A stretch of 64,000 nucleotides of DNA from Sphingomonas sp. Root710 (GTDB lineage Bacteria > Pseudomonadota > Alphaproteobacteria > Sphingomonadales > Sphingomonadaceae), in NCBI RefSeq assembly GCF_001429065.1, contig NZ_LMIB01000012.1:124001-188000 (forward strand). The letters are read 5' to 3'. Positions 47,901-56,537 of this stretch are shown here, piece by piece. Position numbers and translations under genes: made by a program. Within the stretch, counting starts at the first letter, position 1; the number at the start of each line of letters is the position of its first letter. A model generated the notes under the pieces. The model ran no database searches. It worked only from the letters and a program-made list of their open reading frames with translations, and was not told the origin of the DNA.

Positions 47901-49636
47901 AGCTGTACCTCTTCCTCGTAAAGCGCGGCCACTTCACCGGTGCGACGGGCCAGCAATGTCTTTCGGTTGATCTCGCCCTTGGGCGTCAGTTCGCCAGCGT
48001 CGACGCTGGGCGCTGTGGCCAGCGCGGCGAATTGCACGACCCGCATCGTCTGACCGGAATTCTCGCTGTTATGGGCGGCGAACAGCGCTTCCAGGTTGAG
48101 GTCTCCATCCACCCAGCAGAGCGCCGCGACCCCAGGCTTGTCCGCGCCGACGATCACCACGTCGCGCAGGGCCCCGCCGGCGCGGCGCAACAGCGCCATG
48201 CGGAGAGCGCTGGCATTGACCCAGCTGCCATTGGCGAGCTTGAAATCATCGAGCAGCCGGCCGTCGAACAGGAGGCCTTGCTCGGGACGATCGGGATTGA
48301 CCATCTTCCCCGCGTCGCCGGAGCGGTAGAAACCCTCCGCATCGAAAGCGTTGCCGGACAGATCGGGGCGGCCCCAGTAACCCGTCATCACACTACGGCT
48401 GCGCACGCGCAGCTCCAGCTTCTCGCCATAGGGCACCAACCTGATCTCGGTGCCCGGGAGCGGCGTTCCTATCCAGCCCGGCCGGACGTCGGCCTGATGC
48501 ACCATGGTTGCGCCGGGCCCCGTCTCGGTCGCGCCCCAGCCGGTGACGATCGGCACCGGATACCCCCGCACCGACGCGGACGCACGCGACAGCCGGCCGA
48601 ACAGGTCGGACGACATCGCCGCTCCTGCGGAGAACATCACATCCATCCGGCCGAAAAAGGCCTGGCGGAAATCGGCATCGGTTTCGATCGCGGGCAACAG
48701 CGCCGCCCATCCGGCCGGGACGGCGCCGTGGATAGTCGGCCTGAACGTCCGCAAAGCCTTCAGCGAGACCGCGAGCTTATCGGGCTTTCCGCCCGACGGA
48801 TCGATATGCAGCGCGCCGCCCTGCGACAATGTGAGGTTGACGTTGTGGCTGCCCCCGAAGGCATGGTTCCACGGCAGCCAGTCGACCAGCACCGGCTTGC
48901 TGCGCTCGACGAAGGGCCAGACGTCGATCGTCGCCTGCATATTTTCGGTCATCAGCGCATGGCTATAGGGAACCGCCTTCGGCGTGCCCGTAGAGCCCGA
49001 TGTCAGGAGCAGCTTGGCCGGGGCATCCGGATCGAGGTCCGCGATATCGGGCTCATGCGCCGACGCCCCCCGGTCGGCGAGCAGCGCGAGCGCCGCCCGG
49101 CCCTCCAGCAGCAGGCCAAAACCCGCGACAAGCGGGGCTGCCTGAACGCTGTCGCAATAGACCGCGGCGGGTTGGACCGTCTCGAAAACGCCTGCCAGCT
49201 TTGCCGCATTCGCCCGGGGTGCGGCATATTGCGTCGCGATGGGCACATAGATGATCCCGGCCCGCATCGCCGCGAGCGCCATTCGCATATGATCGACGCC
49301 GTTCGCGGCGATCACCGCCAGCCGATCGCCGGGACGAAGGCCCGAGGCGAGCAGACCTGCGCCGATCCGTCCCGCGTCACGCCACGCGTCGCCATAGCTC
49401 AGCGCCCGGCGCCCGCCCGCCACATCGTCGGCTTCGGTGACGAAGGGCGCCTCGGGCGTTTCCGCCGCCCAGCGCGCAAGCCAGTGCAACGTGGTCGGGA
49501 CACGTGGCGATCGCGCAATGCGGGACGACAGGAGAACCTCGCCACCCGGCAATATCCGCGCCTCGACATCGGGCTGGGCGAACATGCCCGCGCGCCAGTC
49601 CGAGGTCATGATCGCATCAGTGGTGGGATGCGGCAT
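47897..49636 (-). CDS. Feruloyl-CoA-synthase-like acyl-CoA ligase
   Basis: A 579-residue ANL-superfamily acyl-CoA ligase. The P-loop LLTSGSTGTPKAVPYS and the downstream block PVLVDWLPWNHAFGGSHN match the feruloyl-CoA synthase subgroup, as do the late sequences GRLLDDFKLANGSWVNASA and VTGWGATETGPG. It should activate a carboxylic acid, perhaps a hydroxycinnamate or related aromatic side-chain acid, to its CoA thioester with ATP. The start is uncertain: ATG 49636 overlaps the aldehyde dehydrogenase gene by 20 bases, ATG 49609 does not, and neither has a clear Shine-Dalgarno. It overlaps the MaoC gene by 4 bases. Substrate assignment is inference from family resemblance. Confidence 0.9.
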   Translation of the reverse strand: MPHPTTDAIMTSDWRAGMFAQPDVEARILPGGEVLLSSRIARSPRVPTTLHWLARWAAETPEAPFVTEADDVAGGRRALSYGDAWRDAGRIGAGLLASGLRPGDRLAVIAANGVDHMRMALAAMRAGIIYVPIATQYAAPRANAAKLAGVFETVQPAAVYCDSVQAAPLVAGFGLLLEGRAALALLADRGASAHEPDIADLDPDAPAKLLLTSGSTGTPKAVPYSHALMTENMQATIDVWPFVERSKPVLVDWLPWNHAFGGSHNVNLTLSQGGALHIDPSGGKPDKLAVSLKALRTFRPTIHGAVPAGWAALLPAIETDADFRQAFFGRMDVMFSAGAAMSSDLFGRLSRASASVRGYPVPIVTGWGATETGPGATMVHQADVRPGWIGTPLPGTEIRLVPYGEKLELRVRSRSVMTGYWGRPDLSGNAFDAEGFYRSGDAGKMVNPDRPEQGLLFDGRLLDDFKLANGSWVNASALRMALLRRAGGALRDVVIVGADKPGVAALCWVDGDLNLEALFAAHNSENSGQTMRVVQFAALATAPSVDAGELTPKGEINRKTLLARRTGEVAALYEEEVQL

Positions 49637-51074
49637 TGTGTTCGGCCAGCGAATCCATGTCGATCACGCGGCCGGACTGGCGGATAAGCGCCTTCTTGCG
49701 GAAAAACCGCAAGAGGCTGTTCGGCCCCATGCGCGATCCGCCCATTCCCGAGATCCCGAAGGACGTCTTTTCGACGTCGCGCATGATGAAGATGGTAAGC
49801 GACGTATCCTGGATGCTGATCGCGCCGGCGTTCATCCGCTCGGCAATCCGCTCCGCTTCTTCCGCGCTGCCGGCGATCACCGCGCCGGACAGGCCGAAAT
49901 CGCTGTCATTGGCGAGCGCGATCGCTTCGGCTTCGCTGTCATAGGGCATGACCGGAAGCACCGGCCCAAAGGTCTCCTCCCGCATCAGGCGCATGCTGTG
50001 ATCGACGCCGGTCACCACGGTCGCGGGCATGTAGCGGCCACCGCCCAGCGTCTGGCTCGGGCCGCCCACTTCCACCGTCGCGCCGGCCTGAACGGCCTCT
50101 TCGAGCTGCGCATCGACGATGTCCGCCTGGCGGGCGAGGATATAGGGGCCGATATGTCCGTGCTCGATATCGGGATAGGACAGCGCGACCCTGCTCGCCT
50201 GGCTTTTCAACTCTTCCACGAAAGGCTCGTATATCTCGCGTGCGACATAGGCGCGCTCGGTCGCGAAACACATCTGGCCGCTATTATGGACCGCGCCCTT
50301 CAGCACGGCGGCGGCGGCCTGCTGAATATCGGCGGTGCCGGTGACGATCACGGCGTCCTTGCCCCCCAGTTCGAGGAAAGACGGGATGAAGCGGCGGGCG
50401 CAGGCTTCGGCCACCTTGCGGCCGGTGGGGACGCTCCCGGTGAAGCACAGCGCGTCGACTTCCTCGATCATCGCCTGGCCGGTGGCGCCATCGCCGACGA
50501 TATAGCGCAGCACGGCCGCGAGTTCGGGCACGGTGGCGATGGTTTCGCTGACCGGCCCGGCGAAACGCGGCGCGACCTCGCTGGGCTTCACGAGCAGCGC
50601 GCAGCCGGCGAGCAGGGCCGGAACGCCGTCGAGCATCGAAAGCAGGAATGGATGATTCCAGGGGCTGATGACCCCAACCAGGGGATAAGGCACCAGCTGC
50701 GTGCGATAGCTGATCGACGGCATGACCGTGGACGTGCCCTCGTAGAGCGTCCGGGCAACGATCTCGGGGGCCTGGTTGCACCAGCCCCGGATCGAGCCGG
50801 CGACGATGAACGGCACCTCACGCGCGACGCGACGGCGGCCGGTATCCCGGATCTCCGCCGCCGTGATCTTGGCGGCATTCGCTTCGATGGCATCCGCCCA
50901 GCGGCGCATCACGGCGATCCGCCCGTCGAGCCCCAGCGCCGCCCAGCTCGCCTGACCTTCGCGGAGCTCCCGCGCGGCCTGGGCGACCTCCGCAGACGTA
51001 GCGGGCACGATCTCGCCGTCCTTCTCGCCGGTGCGCGGATCGAACAGGGGAATTGCATTTGAAATCGACGACAT
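49617..51074 (-). CDS. NAD(P)-dependent aldehyde dehydrogenase
   Basis: A 485-residue aldehyde dehydrogenase. Visible motifs are PYPLVGVISPWNHPFLLS, the cofactor loop FTGSVPTGRKVAEA, the general base in SFLELGGKDAVIV and the catalytic Cys269 in NSGQMCFATER. Length and layout fit the vanillin/benzaldehyde- and alkanal-type families. I start it at ATG 51074, preceded by GAGGTGATC; a longer frame upstream reaches into the alcohol dehydrogenase gene. It sits between that dehydrogenase and the acyl-CoA ligase, so it should turn the aldehyde product into the acid that is then CoA-activated. Confidence 0.95.
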   Translation of the reverse strand: MSSISNAIPLFDPRTGEKDGEIVPATSAEVAQAARELREGQASWAALGLDGRIAVMRRWADAIEANAAKITAAEIRDTGRRRVAREVPFIVAGSIRGWCNQAPEIVARTLYEGTSTVMPSISYRTQLVPYPLVGVISPWNHPFLLSMLDGVPALLAGCALLVKPSEVAPRFAGPVSETIATVPELAAVLRYIVGDGATGQAMIEEVDALCFTGSVPTGRKVAEACARRFIPSFLELGGKDAVIVTGTADIQQAAAAVLKGAVHNSGQMCFATERAYVAREIYEPFVEELKSQASRVALSYPDIEHGHIGPYILARQADIVDAQLEEAVQAGATVEVGGPSQTLGGGRYMPATVVTGVDHSMRLMREETFGPVLPVMPYDSEAEAIALANDSDFGLSGAVIAGSAEEAERIAERMNAGAISIQDTSLTIFIMRDVEKTSFGISGMGGSRMGPNSLLRFFRKKALIRQSGRVIDMDSLAEHNAASHH

Positions 51075-51081
51075 GATCACC

Positions 51082-52203
51082 TCAATTGAACGCTGCGCGG
51101 GCCATCGCGGTGTAGTCTTCGGCCGACCCGGCACGCGCCGCGCTATGATTGAAGGGTGTCGCCGCCGCGACGACCCCGGCGCGCTCCAGGCTGTCTTCCG
51201 GCACGCCCATCGCGGCCAGACCGGCGGGAAGCCCTATGCGCCGGTTGAGATCCGCCAGCGTCGCCGGGATCGCATCCCCGTCGCACCGTAGCGCCGCCGC
51301 CAGCCGCGTGCGGCGCTCGTCCGACACCGCGGGCAGCACGAAGCGAAGCGCCTCGGGCATCAGCACGCCGACGAGCGTGCCGTGATGGAGGCCAAGATCA
51401 TCGAATGGCATGGACAGCGCATGGGCCGCGCCGAGCCCCTTCCACATGCTCATCGCAGCCTCGAGAGTGCCCATCATCAGCTCGAAGCGCGCCTCGCCAT
51501 CCTCCGCGTCGAGCACGGCACGCGGCAGGCAATCGACCAGCCGCGCGATCGCATCGAGCGCGATTGCATCGGCCGGCGGATTGAAGGCCGGGGAAAGATA
51601 CGCCTCGATGGCGTGGCCCAGCGCGTCGATGCCCGATCCTGCCTTCAGCCGCGCGGGAGCGCTCTTCGTCAGATCAGGATCGCAGATCGCCACGCGCGGG
51701 ATCAGGTGATGGCTGAGGAACACGCCCTTCTCGCCATCCGCCAGCGTCAGGCCAGCGCCGCGTCCGATCTCGGTCCCCGTACCCGAAATGGTGGGAACGG
51801 CGATAATCGGCGCGATCGGGCCGATGCGATCCAGCCCTCCCCGCCGGGCGAGAAGCTCGGTGATCGGCACATCATGCGTCAGCATCAGGGCGGCACCCTT
51901 CGCGCAATCGATGACCGATCCGCCGCCGACCGCGAGAAAGCCATCGCAATTCTGTTCACGGTACAGCGCGAGCAGCGCTTCGGACGCGGCCACCGTCGGG
52001 TTGGGCGGCACGTCGCGAAATTGCGGCCAGTCCGCCCCTTGCGCGGTCGCGGACAGAACGAGGTCGAGCACGCCTGCTCCGGCGACGCCATGATCCGTGA
52101 CGACCATCGGCCGCTTCAAGCCCAGGCGTCCCGCCTCCGCATCGATGAGCTTTCGAGAACCTGACTCGATCTGAATACGCGCGAAATACTGAATCAGGGC
52201 CAT
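51082..52203 (-). CDS. Iron-type alcohol dehydrogenase
   Basis: A 373-residue group III (iron-activated) alcohol dehydrogenase. The nucleotide-binding region FLAVGGGSVIDCAKGAAL and the metal ligands (GSGIDALGHAIEAY, AHALSMPFDDLGLHHG) are intact. The GGGSVIDCAK form fits a general alcohol dehydrogenase; a maleylacetate reductase would usually look different in this segment. It is the first gene of the eight-gene operon, seven bases before the aldehyde dehydrogenase. The likely reaction is oxidation of an alcohol to an aldehyde at the top of the pathway. The intergenic leader to the divergent hydrolase gene carries an operator-like palindrome. Confidence 0.93.
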   Translation of the reverse strand: MALIQYFARIQIESGSRKLIDAEAGRLGLKRPMVVTDHGVAGAGVLDLVLSATAQGADWPQFRDVPPNPTVAASEALLALYREQNCDGFLAVGGGSVIDCAKGAALMLTHDVPITELLARRGGLDRIGPIAPIIAVPTISGTGTEIGRGAGLTLADGEKGVFLSHHLIPRVAICDPDLTKSAPARLKAGSGIDALGHAIEAYLSPAFNPPADAIALDAIARLVDCLPRAVLDAEDGEARFELMMGTLEAAMSMWKGLGAAHALSMPFDDLGLHHGTLVGVLMPEALRFVLPAVSDERRTRLAAALRCDGDAIPATLADLNRRIGLPAGLAAMGVPEDSLERAGVVAAATPFNHSAARAGSAEDYTAMARAAFN

Positions 52204-52284
52204 TAGATCTGGTCATCCTCTTATGTCAGGCCACGTCGAGACATCGCCCTTTCCGTTGATGTTAGAGGGCACACCATTATGAAT

Positions 52285-52338
52285 CCAATCGATTGGGGGC
52301 ATGACAAGAATAGAAGTCATGAATGCCCGATCGATTGG
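52285..52338. promoter_or_regulatory. Two operator-like CC(A/G)ATCGATTGG sites, 42 bp apart
   Basis: CCAATCGATTGG (52285-52296, perfect 12-bp palindrome) and CCGATCGATTGG (52327-52338, one mismatch to it) have start positions 42 bp apart, four helical turns. They lie between the divergent starts of the alcohol dehydrogenase operon (52203) and the hydrolase gene (52370) and could bind one regulator controlling both. Confidence 0.5.
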
Positions 52339-52369
52339 CAGCACCCTCGCCCGATGGCATATCAGACCG

Positions 52370-53065
52370 ATGACTGATGTTGACATACCCCTCGCCGTCG
52401 AGCCGCTCCGATTGTGCGACGGTTTCGTCATGGACGTGCTGGTGGATCGCCCGGCCGATGCCCCGAAAGCCGCCATTTTGCTGCTTTCACCGATCTTTGG
52501 GGTGGATGAGATATTCGCCCGCACGATGCGGAACTGGTCGCGGGCCGGCTATCTGGCCGTTGCGCCCGATTATTTCGCGCGCGTGTTTCCCGGTCCGATC
52601 CAACATTCGGACGAGGGCTTTCAGGCAGCGATCGGCCGTGTGAAGGCGGTGGATCGCCGCCAGATGCTTCTCGACCTCCGCGAGGTCGGCGCCCATTTCC
52701 AGAATGCCGGTCCCCTGTTCATCGGGGGATATTGCGCGGGCGGAGAACCTGCGCTGCAACTCGCGCTGCAAGGCTTCGGCGATGCTTATGTGATCTTCCA
52801 CGCGGCGCGGCTCGGTCTCTATGCGGACCGGCTGGCCGGCATCGACAAGCCACTCGATATTCATTTCGGGGGAGCCGATCCGCTCGTTCCGATGGAGGAG
52901 GTCGAACGGATTCGAGCAGGTGCCGCGGGAAAATCCGACATCCGGATCACCGTCCATCCCGACGCCGCGCATGGCTTTACCCAGCAGGGAAGCCGGAACT
53001 TTCAGGCGGCGGCCGCGGCCGCGTCGTTCGAAGCCGCTCGCGACTTTTTCGCTTCGCGGCCATGA
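52370..53065 (+). CDS. Dienelactone-hydrolase-family protein
   Basis: An alpha/beta hydrolase of about 231 residues from ATG 52370. The catalytic Cys122 lies in GGYCAGGE, with Asp170 (FGGADPLVP) and His201 (DAAHGF) completing the Cys-Asp-His triad of dienelactone hydrolases. These open lactones such as those from chlorocatechol, and relatives act on other lactones or esters. A frame from ATG 52301 is possible but would pass through the second operator-like site, so I prefer the later start; no good ribosome binding site is visible for it. It is divergent from the dehydrogenase operon and convergent with the MBL-fold hydrolase. Confidence 0.83.
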   Translation: MTDVDIPLAVEPLRLCDGFVMDVLVDRPADAPKAAILLLSPIFGVDEIFARTMRNWSRAGYLAVAPDYFARVFPGPIQHSDEGFQAAIGRVKAVDRRQMLLDLREVGAHFQNAGPLFIGGYCAGGEPALQLALQGFGDAYVIFHAARLGLYADRLAGIDKPLDIHFGGADPLVPMEEVERIRAGAAGKSDIRITVHPDAAHGFTQQGSRNFQAAAAAASFEAARDFFASRP

Positions 53066-53135
53066 CGGCCGGGCGGCCCGCAACCGCGCCAGAGCCGCCC
53101 GGCAATCCAGCTTACGGGAAAGACACTGCGGCCGA

Positions 53136-54164
53136 TCAGAATTTGTCGAGGTCACGCCCGAGAATGACGGGCCCCTTATAGTATTTTTTGACGCCCATGA
53201 CGTAGGGCGTCAGGTCGGCTTCCTCGTCGGCCCCGGGCACGACATGGGTCAGGATGACTTTCTTGACGCCAGCCGCGGTCGCCATCGCGCCGATCTGTTC
53301 GGGCGTGATATGCTCGATCTTCATATGATCGATCAGCGGTCCCAGTTGTTCATCGGGTACGCCGAATGCCCGCAAGAGGCTTAGTTGCTTGTCGAGGTCG
53401 ATCACCTCGGTGACCAATATGTCAGCCCCCTTGGCCAATCTGGTCACGGCCTCGCTTGCTCCAGTATCGCCCGTGAACACGATGGAAAGGTCCGGCGTAT
53501 CGAAGCGATAGCTGTAGCTTCGGTCCTCGCCATAGGCGCGCTGGGGTAGATGAATCGTTGAATAATGGGAGTTTTCGACGGCCGATACGCGTATCTTGTC
53601 GTCCTGGTAGATCGTCGCGGGCGGCCCGTCTGCGCCGATCGCCCCGAGCTCGTTCGCCTTGACCAGATCGGGCATTTTCGGCGCAGGGGGAAATTGCAGT
53701 TCGAATATGGCTTCCGGAACGGCAGAATAGGCGATCCCGGCATCGACGATCGCTTTCGTGCCCGGCGGGCCGAAGATCGCGATGTGGTTATTGCGGCGGC
53801 TTACCCAATTGAACGCGAGTAGCGGCGCCAGTCCATTGACATGGTCCATATGCAAATGGGTCAGGAATACCGACTTGATGTCGAAGGGCTGATAGCCCGC
53901 CTTCACCAGTTGCCGGGAAACGCCGTCCCCCGCATCGATCAGATAGGCCTTGCCATCCACCGTCAGGAGATGCGCGGGCTGAGACCTGTTCTTCCGGATT
54001 ATCGGTCCGCCTGCGGTACCCAGCAGGATCAGGCGCGTACCCTGTCCCTTGCCATCCTGAGCGGCTGGGGCGGCCGATCGGGTTTCGATCGGTTGCTGCG
54101 CCTGGATGGACGATGCGGCGGCAAGCAATGTCGATCCAATCAGTAGGGCTTTTCCCGGCAGCAT
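53136..54164 (-). CDS. Exported metallo-beta-lactamase-fold hydrolase
   Basis: A 342-residue protein with a signal peptide (cleavage near SIQAQ, residue 22), so it should act in the periplasm. The metal-binding motif is complete: THLHMDH with His103, His105, Asp107 and His108, with a later His in TGDTGASE/ILTHVVPG regions. The sequence start LGTAGGP resembles the RNase Z/arylsulfatase-like branch. A lactone, sulfate ester or phosphodiester might be the substrate. GGAAGAAG precedes ATG 54164. It is downstream of the TonB receptor gene with a 132-base gap and probably co-regulated, so it may process the imported or exported compound. Confidence 0.88.
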   Translation of the reverse strand: MLPGKALLIGSTLLAAASSIQAQQPIETRSAAPAAQDGKGQGTRLILLGTAGGPIIRKNRSQPAHLLTVDGKAYLIDAGDGVSRQLVKAGYQPFDIKSVFLTHLHMDHVNGLAPLLAFNWVSRRNNHIAIFGPPGTKAIVDAGIAYSAVPEAIFELQFPPAPKMPDLVKANELGAIGADGPPATIYQDDKIRVSAVENSHYSTIHLPQRAYGEDRSYSYRFDTPDLSIVFTGDTGASEAVTRLAKGADILVTEVIDLDKQLSLLRAFGVPDEQLGPLIDHMKIEHITPEQIGAMATAAGVKKVILTHVVPGADEEADLTPYVMGVKKYYKGPVILGRDLDKF

Positions 54165-54296
54165 GGCTTCTTCCAACAAAGAGCGGGCTCAGCACGGCCC
54201 GCTCATCGAGCGGGCGTTTCGCAGACATCCGAAGAAACGAGGATCGCGCAGGCCGCTCGAAGACATTGCCTCGAGCAACCCGCGCGCGCCTGTCCG

Positions 54297-56474
54297 TCAG
54301 AATTTGTAGTTGAGCGTGGCGCCCCAGATCCGTCCCTTGTCGATCACATAATAATAGGCGACGCCGGGAACCACGGGGGTCGAGGCCGAGTTCTGCTCAC
54401 GGTTGGTAAGGTTGGTGACATAGGCGGAAACGCTGAGATTCCCACCCGGCAAGGTGTAGGTGATGTCGGCATTCATCTTGCGATAGGGAACCATCGGAAC
54501 GAGATTGGCCTCGTCGAGGAACGCCTTGCTGCGATAGCCATAGTCGGTGTGGAAGGCGACCTTGCCGGCATCGCCGAGCGGCAAGGTGAACGTGCCGCCC
54601 ACATTATAGGACCATTTGGAGACGCGCGGGATGGCGCGGTTCTTGTCGCGGCTGTTGATCACGCCGTCCTTGTTGAGATCCGCGAGCACCTTGGTGTAGT
54701 CGCCGATCGTCCGGCCTACATTGGCGTTGAGTTCGAGCCCCTGGAACGGCGCGACCACGAACTCCCCTTCCACACCGTAGATGTTCGCGTCGGCGGCGTT
54801 GAACAAGGTGCTGACGACGCCGGTGGGGCAGGTCGTCGGATTGATCGTGCAGTTGAAGTTGCCGTTGAGGATCAATCCCTTGATCTTTGTATAGAAGGCC
54901 GAGACGTTCACTCGCGCCCGACGGTCGAAGAACTTGCTCTTGATGCCGCCCTCGAGCGAGTCCAGCTTCTCTTGGTTGAAGACCCCGGGATCGGCCGCGC
55001 TGGCGCGCCGCACATTATAGCCGCCGCTTCGCACACCCTTGCTGTAGGATGCATAGGCCATGACGTCCGGGGTTGCCTGCCACTGCAGGCCGACGCGCGG
55101 AGTCAGGGCTTTCCAGCCCTTCTTGGCGTTCAGCGCGTCCGCGCCGGCGAAGGTGCATATGCGCGTCTGCAGATTGCAGGGGCGCGCGCCCGACGACCGG
55201 GCGACATGGGCCTCCTTTTCTTCCCAGGAATAGCGCAGGCCGGCCGTCGCCGTCAGCGCGGAGGTGACATGAATGTCGACTTGGCCGAAGACGCCCCAGC
55301 CCTTCTGGTCGATCGAGCCGCCGCCTTCGGTGATCGCGCCGCCAGCCAGATCGCGGCGGTCCACCGCGATCAGATATTGCTTGAACAGGAAAAGCCCCGT
55401 CGTGAGATCGATGAAATCCCCGAAGCTGCCCGCATAGCGCAACTCGTTGCTATATTGGTGCTGCTTCCAGCTGTCCTGCGCATGATTGATGAGCGTCGGC
55501 CCGGAGTCGAAGTCGCGGCCCGATTTCTGGCTCAGCTTCCTGTAGCCGAAGATGTTGGTGATCTTTCCGTCGCCCAGGGCGACGTCGATGTTCGTTTCCG
55601 ATGTGAAATCGGTGGCCTTGATGTCGGTGTAACCGGCATAATCCTGCGTGATCTGGAACTTCTTCGGGTTCAGGAAGATGTTGCGCGACACGATGCCGTC
55701 GCCATGGGTTTCGAGATGCTGGACGATGAAGGTCTGCTCGATGCCCTCGGCGGGATTGACCTGGATGGTCGGGCGGACGAACCAGGTGTTGTCGCCGCCG
55801 GTGTGGCGGCGCAGCGTCTGGTTGTAGAACCAGCCGCCGTCATGCCGGTTGTAGACCGTCAGCTTGCCGAGCACCGCATCGCCGATGATGGGGCCACTGA
55901 CCGTCGCGGCCGCCTTCACATTATCGTGGCTGCTGTAATCGAGCTGGAAACGCGCCGACAATTCCTTGGTCGGGCGCGCAGTGCGGACGACCACCGCGCC
56001 GCCGGTGACGTTGCGGCCAAACAGCGTACCCTGCGGCCCGCGCAAGATCTCGACGCTCTCGACGTCAAAATTGTCGAGCACCTGACCGCCGTTGACGCCC
56101 TGGTAGACGCCGTTGACGAACAGGCCGACGCTCGGCTCGACCGAGGCGGTCGCGGTGTTCGCGCCAAGGCCGCGGATCGTGAAGTTGGCGAGGCCCTTGA
56201 TCGTGCCATTGGGTTCAAGCGCGACGTTCGGGGCATAGGTGCCCATGTCGCGCAGACTGGTGATGTGAAGGGAGTCGATCTGCGCGCCGGACAGCGCCGT
56301 GATCGCGATCGGAACCTTCTGCGCTTCCTCGGCCTTGGTCTTCTTCTGCGCCGTCACGACGATGTCGCTCAAAAGGCTTTCTTCACCCGCAGCGCCCTGC
56401 GCGAGCACCGGAGTGCCGGCGCCGGCAAGCGCCGTCGCCGCAAGTAGCATCGCTATCGATTTGTCGATCTTCAT
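54297..56474 (-). CDS. TonB-dependent receptor (no STN domain)
   Basis: A 725-residue outer-membrane receptor. A signal peptide ends near VLAQG. A TonB-box-like SDIVVTAQKK, the plug motifs VESVEILRGPQGTLFGRN and TGGAVVVRTA, and a barrel ending in GATLNYKF are all present. With no STN domain it should transport without signalling through FecR. Sphingomonads often use this type to import plant-derived aromatics and oligosaccharides. The start ATG 56474 has GGGAGG five bases upstream. It precedes the MBL-fold hydrolase and follows the CoA transferase, all in one direction. Confidence 0.95.
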   Translation of the reverse strand: MKIDKSIAMLLAATALAGAGTPVLAQGAAGEESLLSDIVVTAQKKTKAEEAQKVPIAITALSGAQIDSLHITSLRDMGTYAPNVALEPNGTIKGLANFTIRGLGANTATASVEPSVGLFVNGVYQGVNGGQVLDNFDVESVEILRGPQGTLFGRNVTGGAVVVRTARPTKELSARFQLDYSSHDNVKAAATVSGPIIGDAVLGKLTVYNRHDGGWFYNQTLRRHTGGDNTWFVRPTIQVNPAEGIEQTFIVQHLETHGDGIVSRNIFLNPKKFQITQDYAGYTDIKATDFTSETNIDVALGDGKITNIFGYRKLSQKSGRDFDSGPTLINHAQDSWKQHQYSNELRYAGSFGDFIDLTTGLFLFKQYLIAVDRRDLAGGAITEGGGSIDQKGWGVFGQVDIHVTSALTATAGLRYSWEEKEAHVARSSGARPCNLQTRICTFAGADALNAKKGWKALTPRVGLQWQATPDVMAYASYSKGVRSGGYNVRRASAADPGVFNQEKLDSLEGGIKSKFFDRRARVNVSAFYTKIKGLILNGNFNCTINPTTCPTGVVSTLFNAADANIYGVEGEFVVAPFQGLELNANVGRTIGDYTKVLADLNKDGVINSRDKNRAIPRVSKWSYNVGGTFTLPLGDAGKVAFHTDYGYRSKAFLDEANLVPMVPYRKMNADITYTLPGGNLSVSAYVTNLTNREQNSASTPVVPGVAYYYVIDKGRIWGATLNYKF

Positions 56475-56537
56475 ATCTGCCTCCCCAAGTTGCGCGGCCC
56501 ACATTTGGATCCGCAGTTTCCACTATGCCGGCTGCGC

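Noticed and set aside
51082-52203. Maleylacetate reductase for a chlorocatechol-type pathway next to the dienelactone hydrolase
   Set aside because: The GGGSVIDCAK segment and the neighbours (aldehyde dehydrogenase, acyl-CoA ligase) fit a general iron alcohol dehydrogenase; no catechol dioxygenase or muconate cycloisomerase is present.
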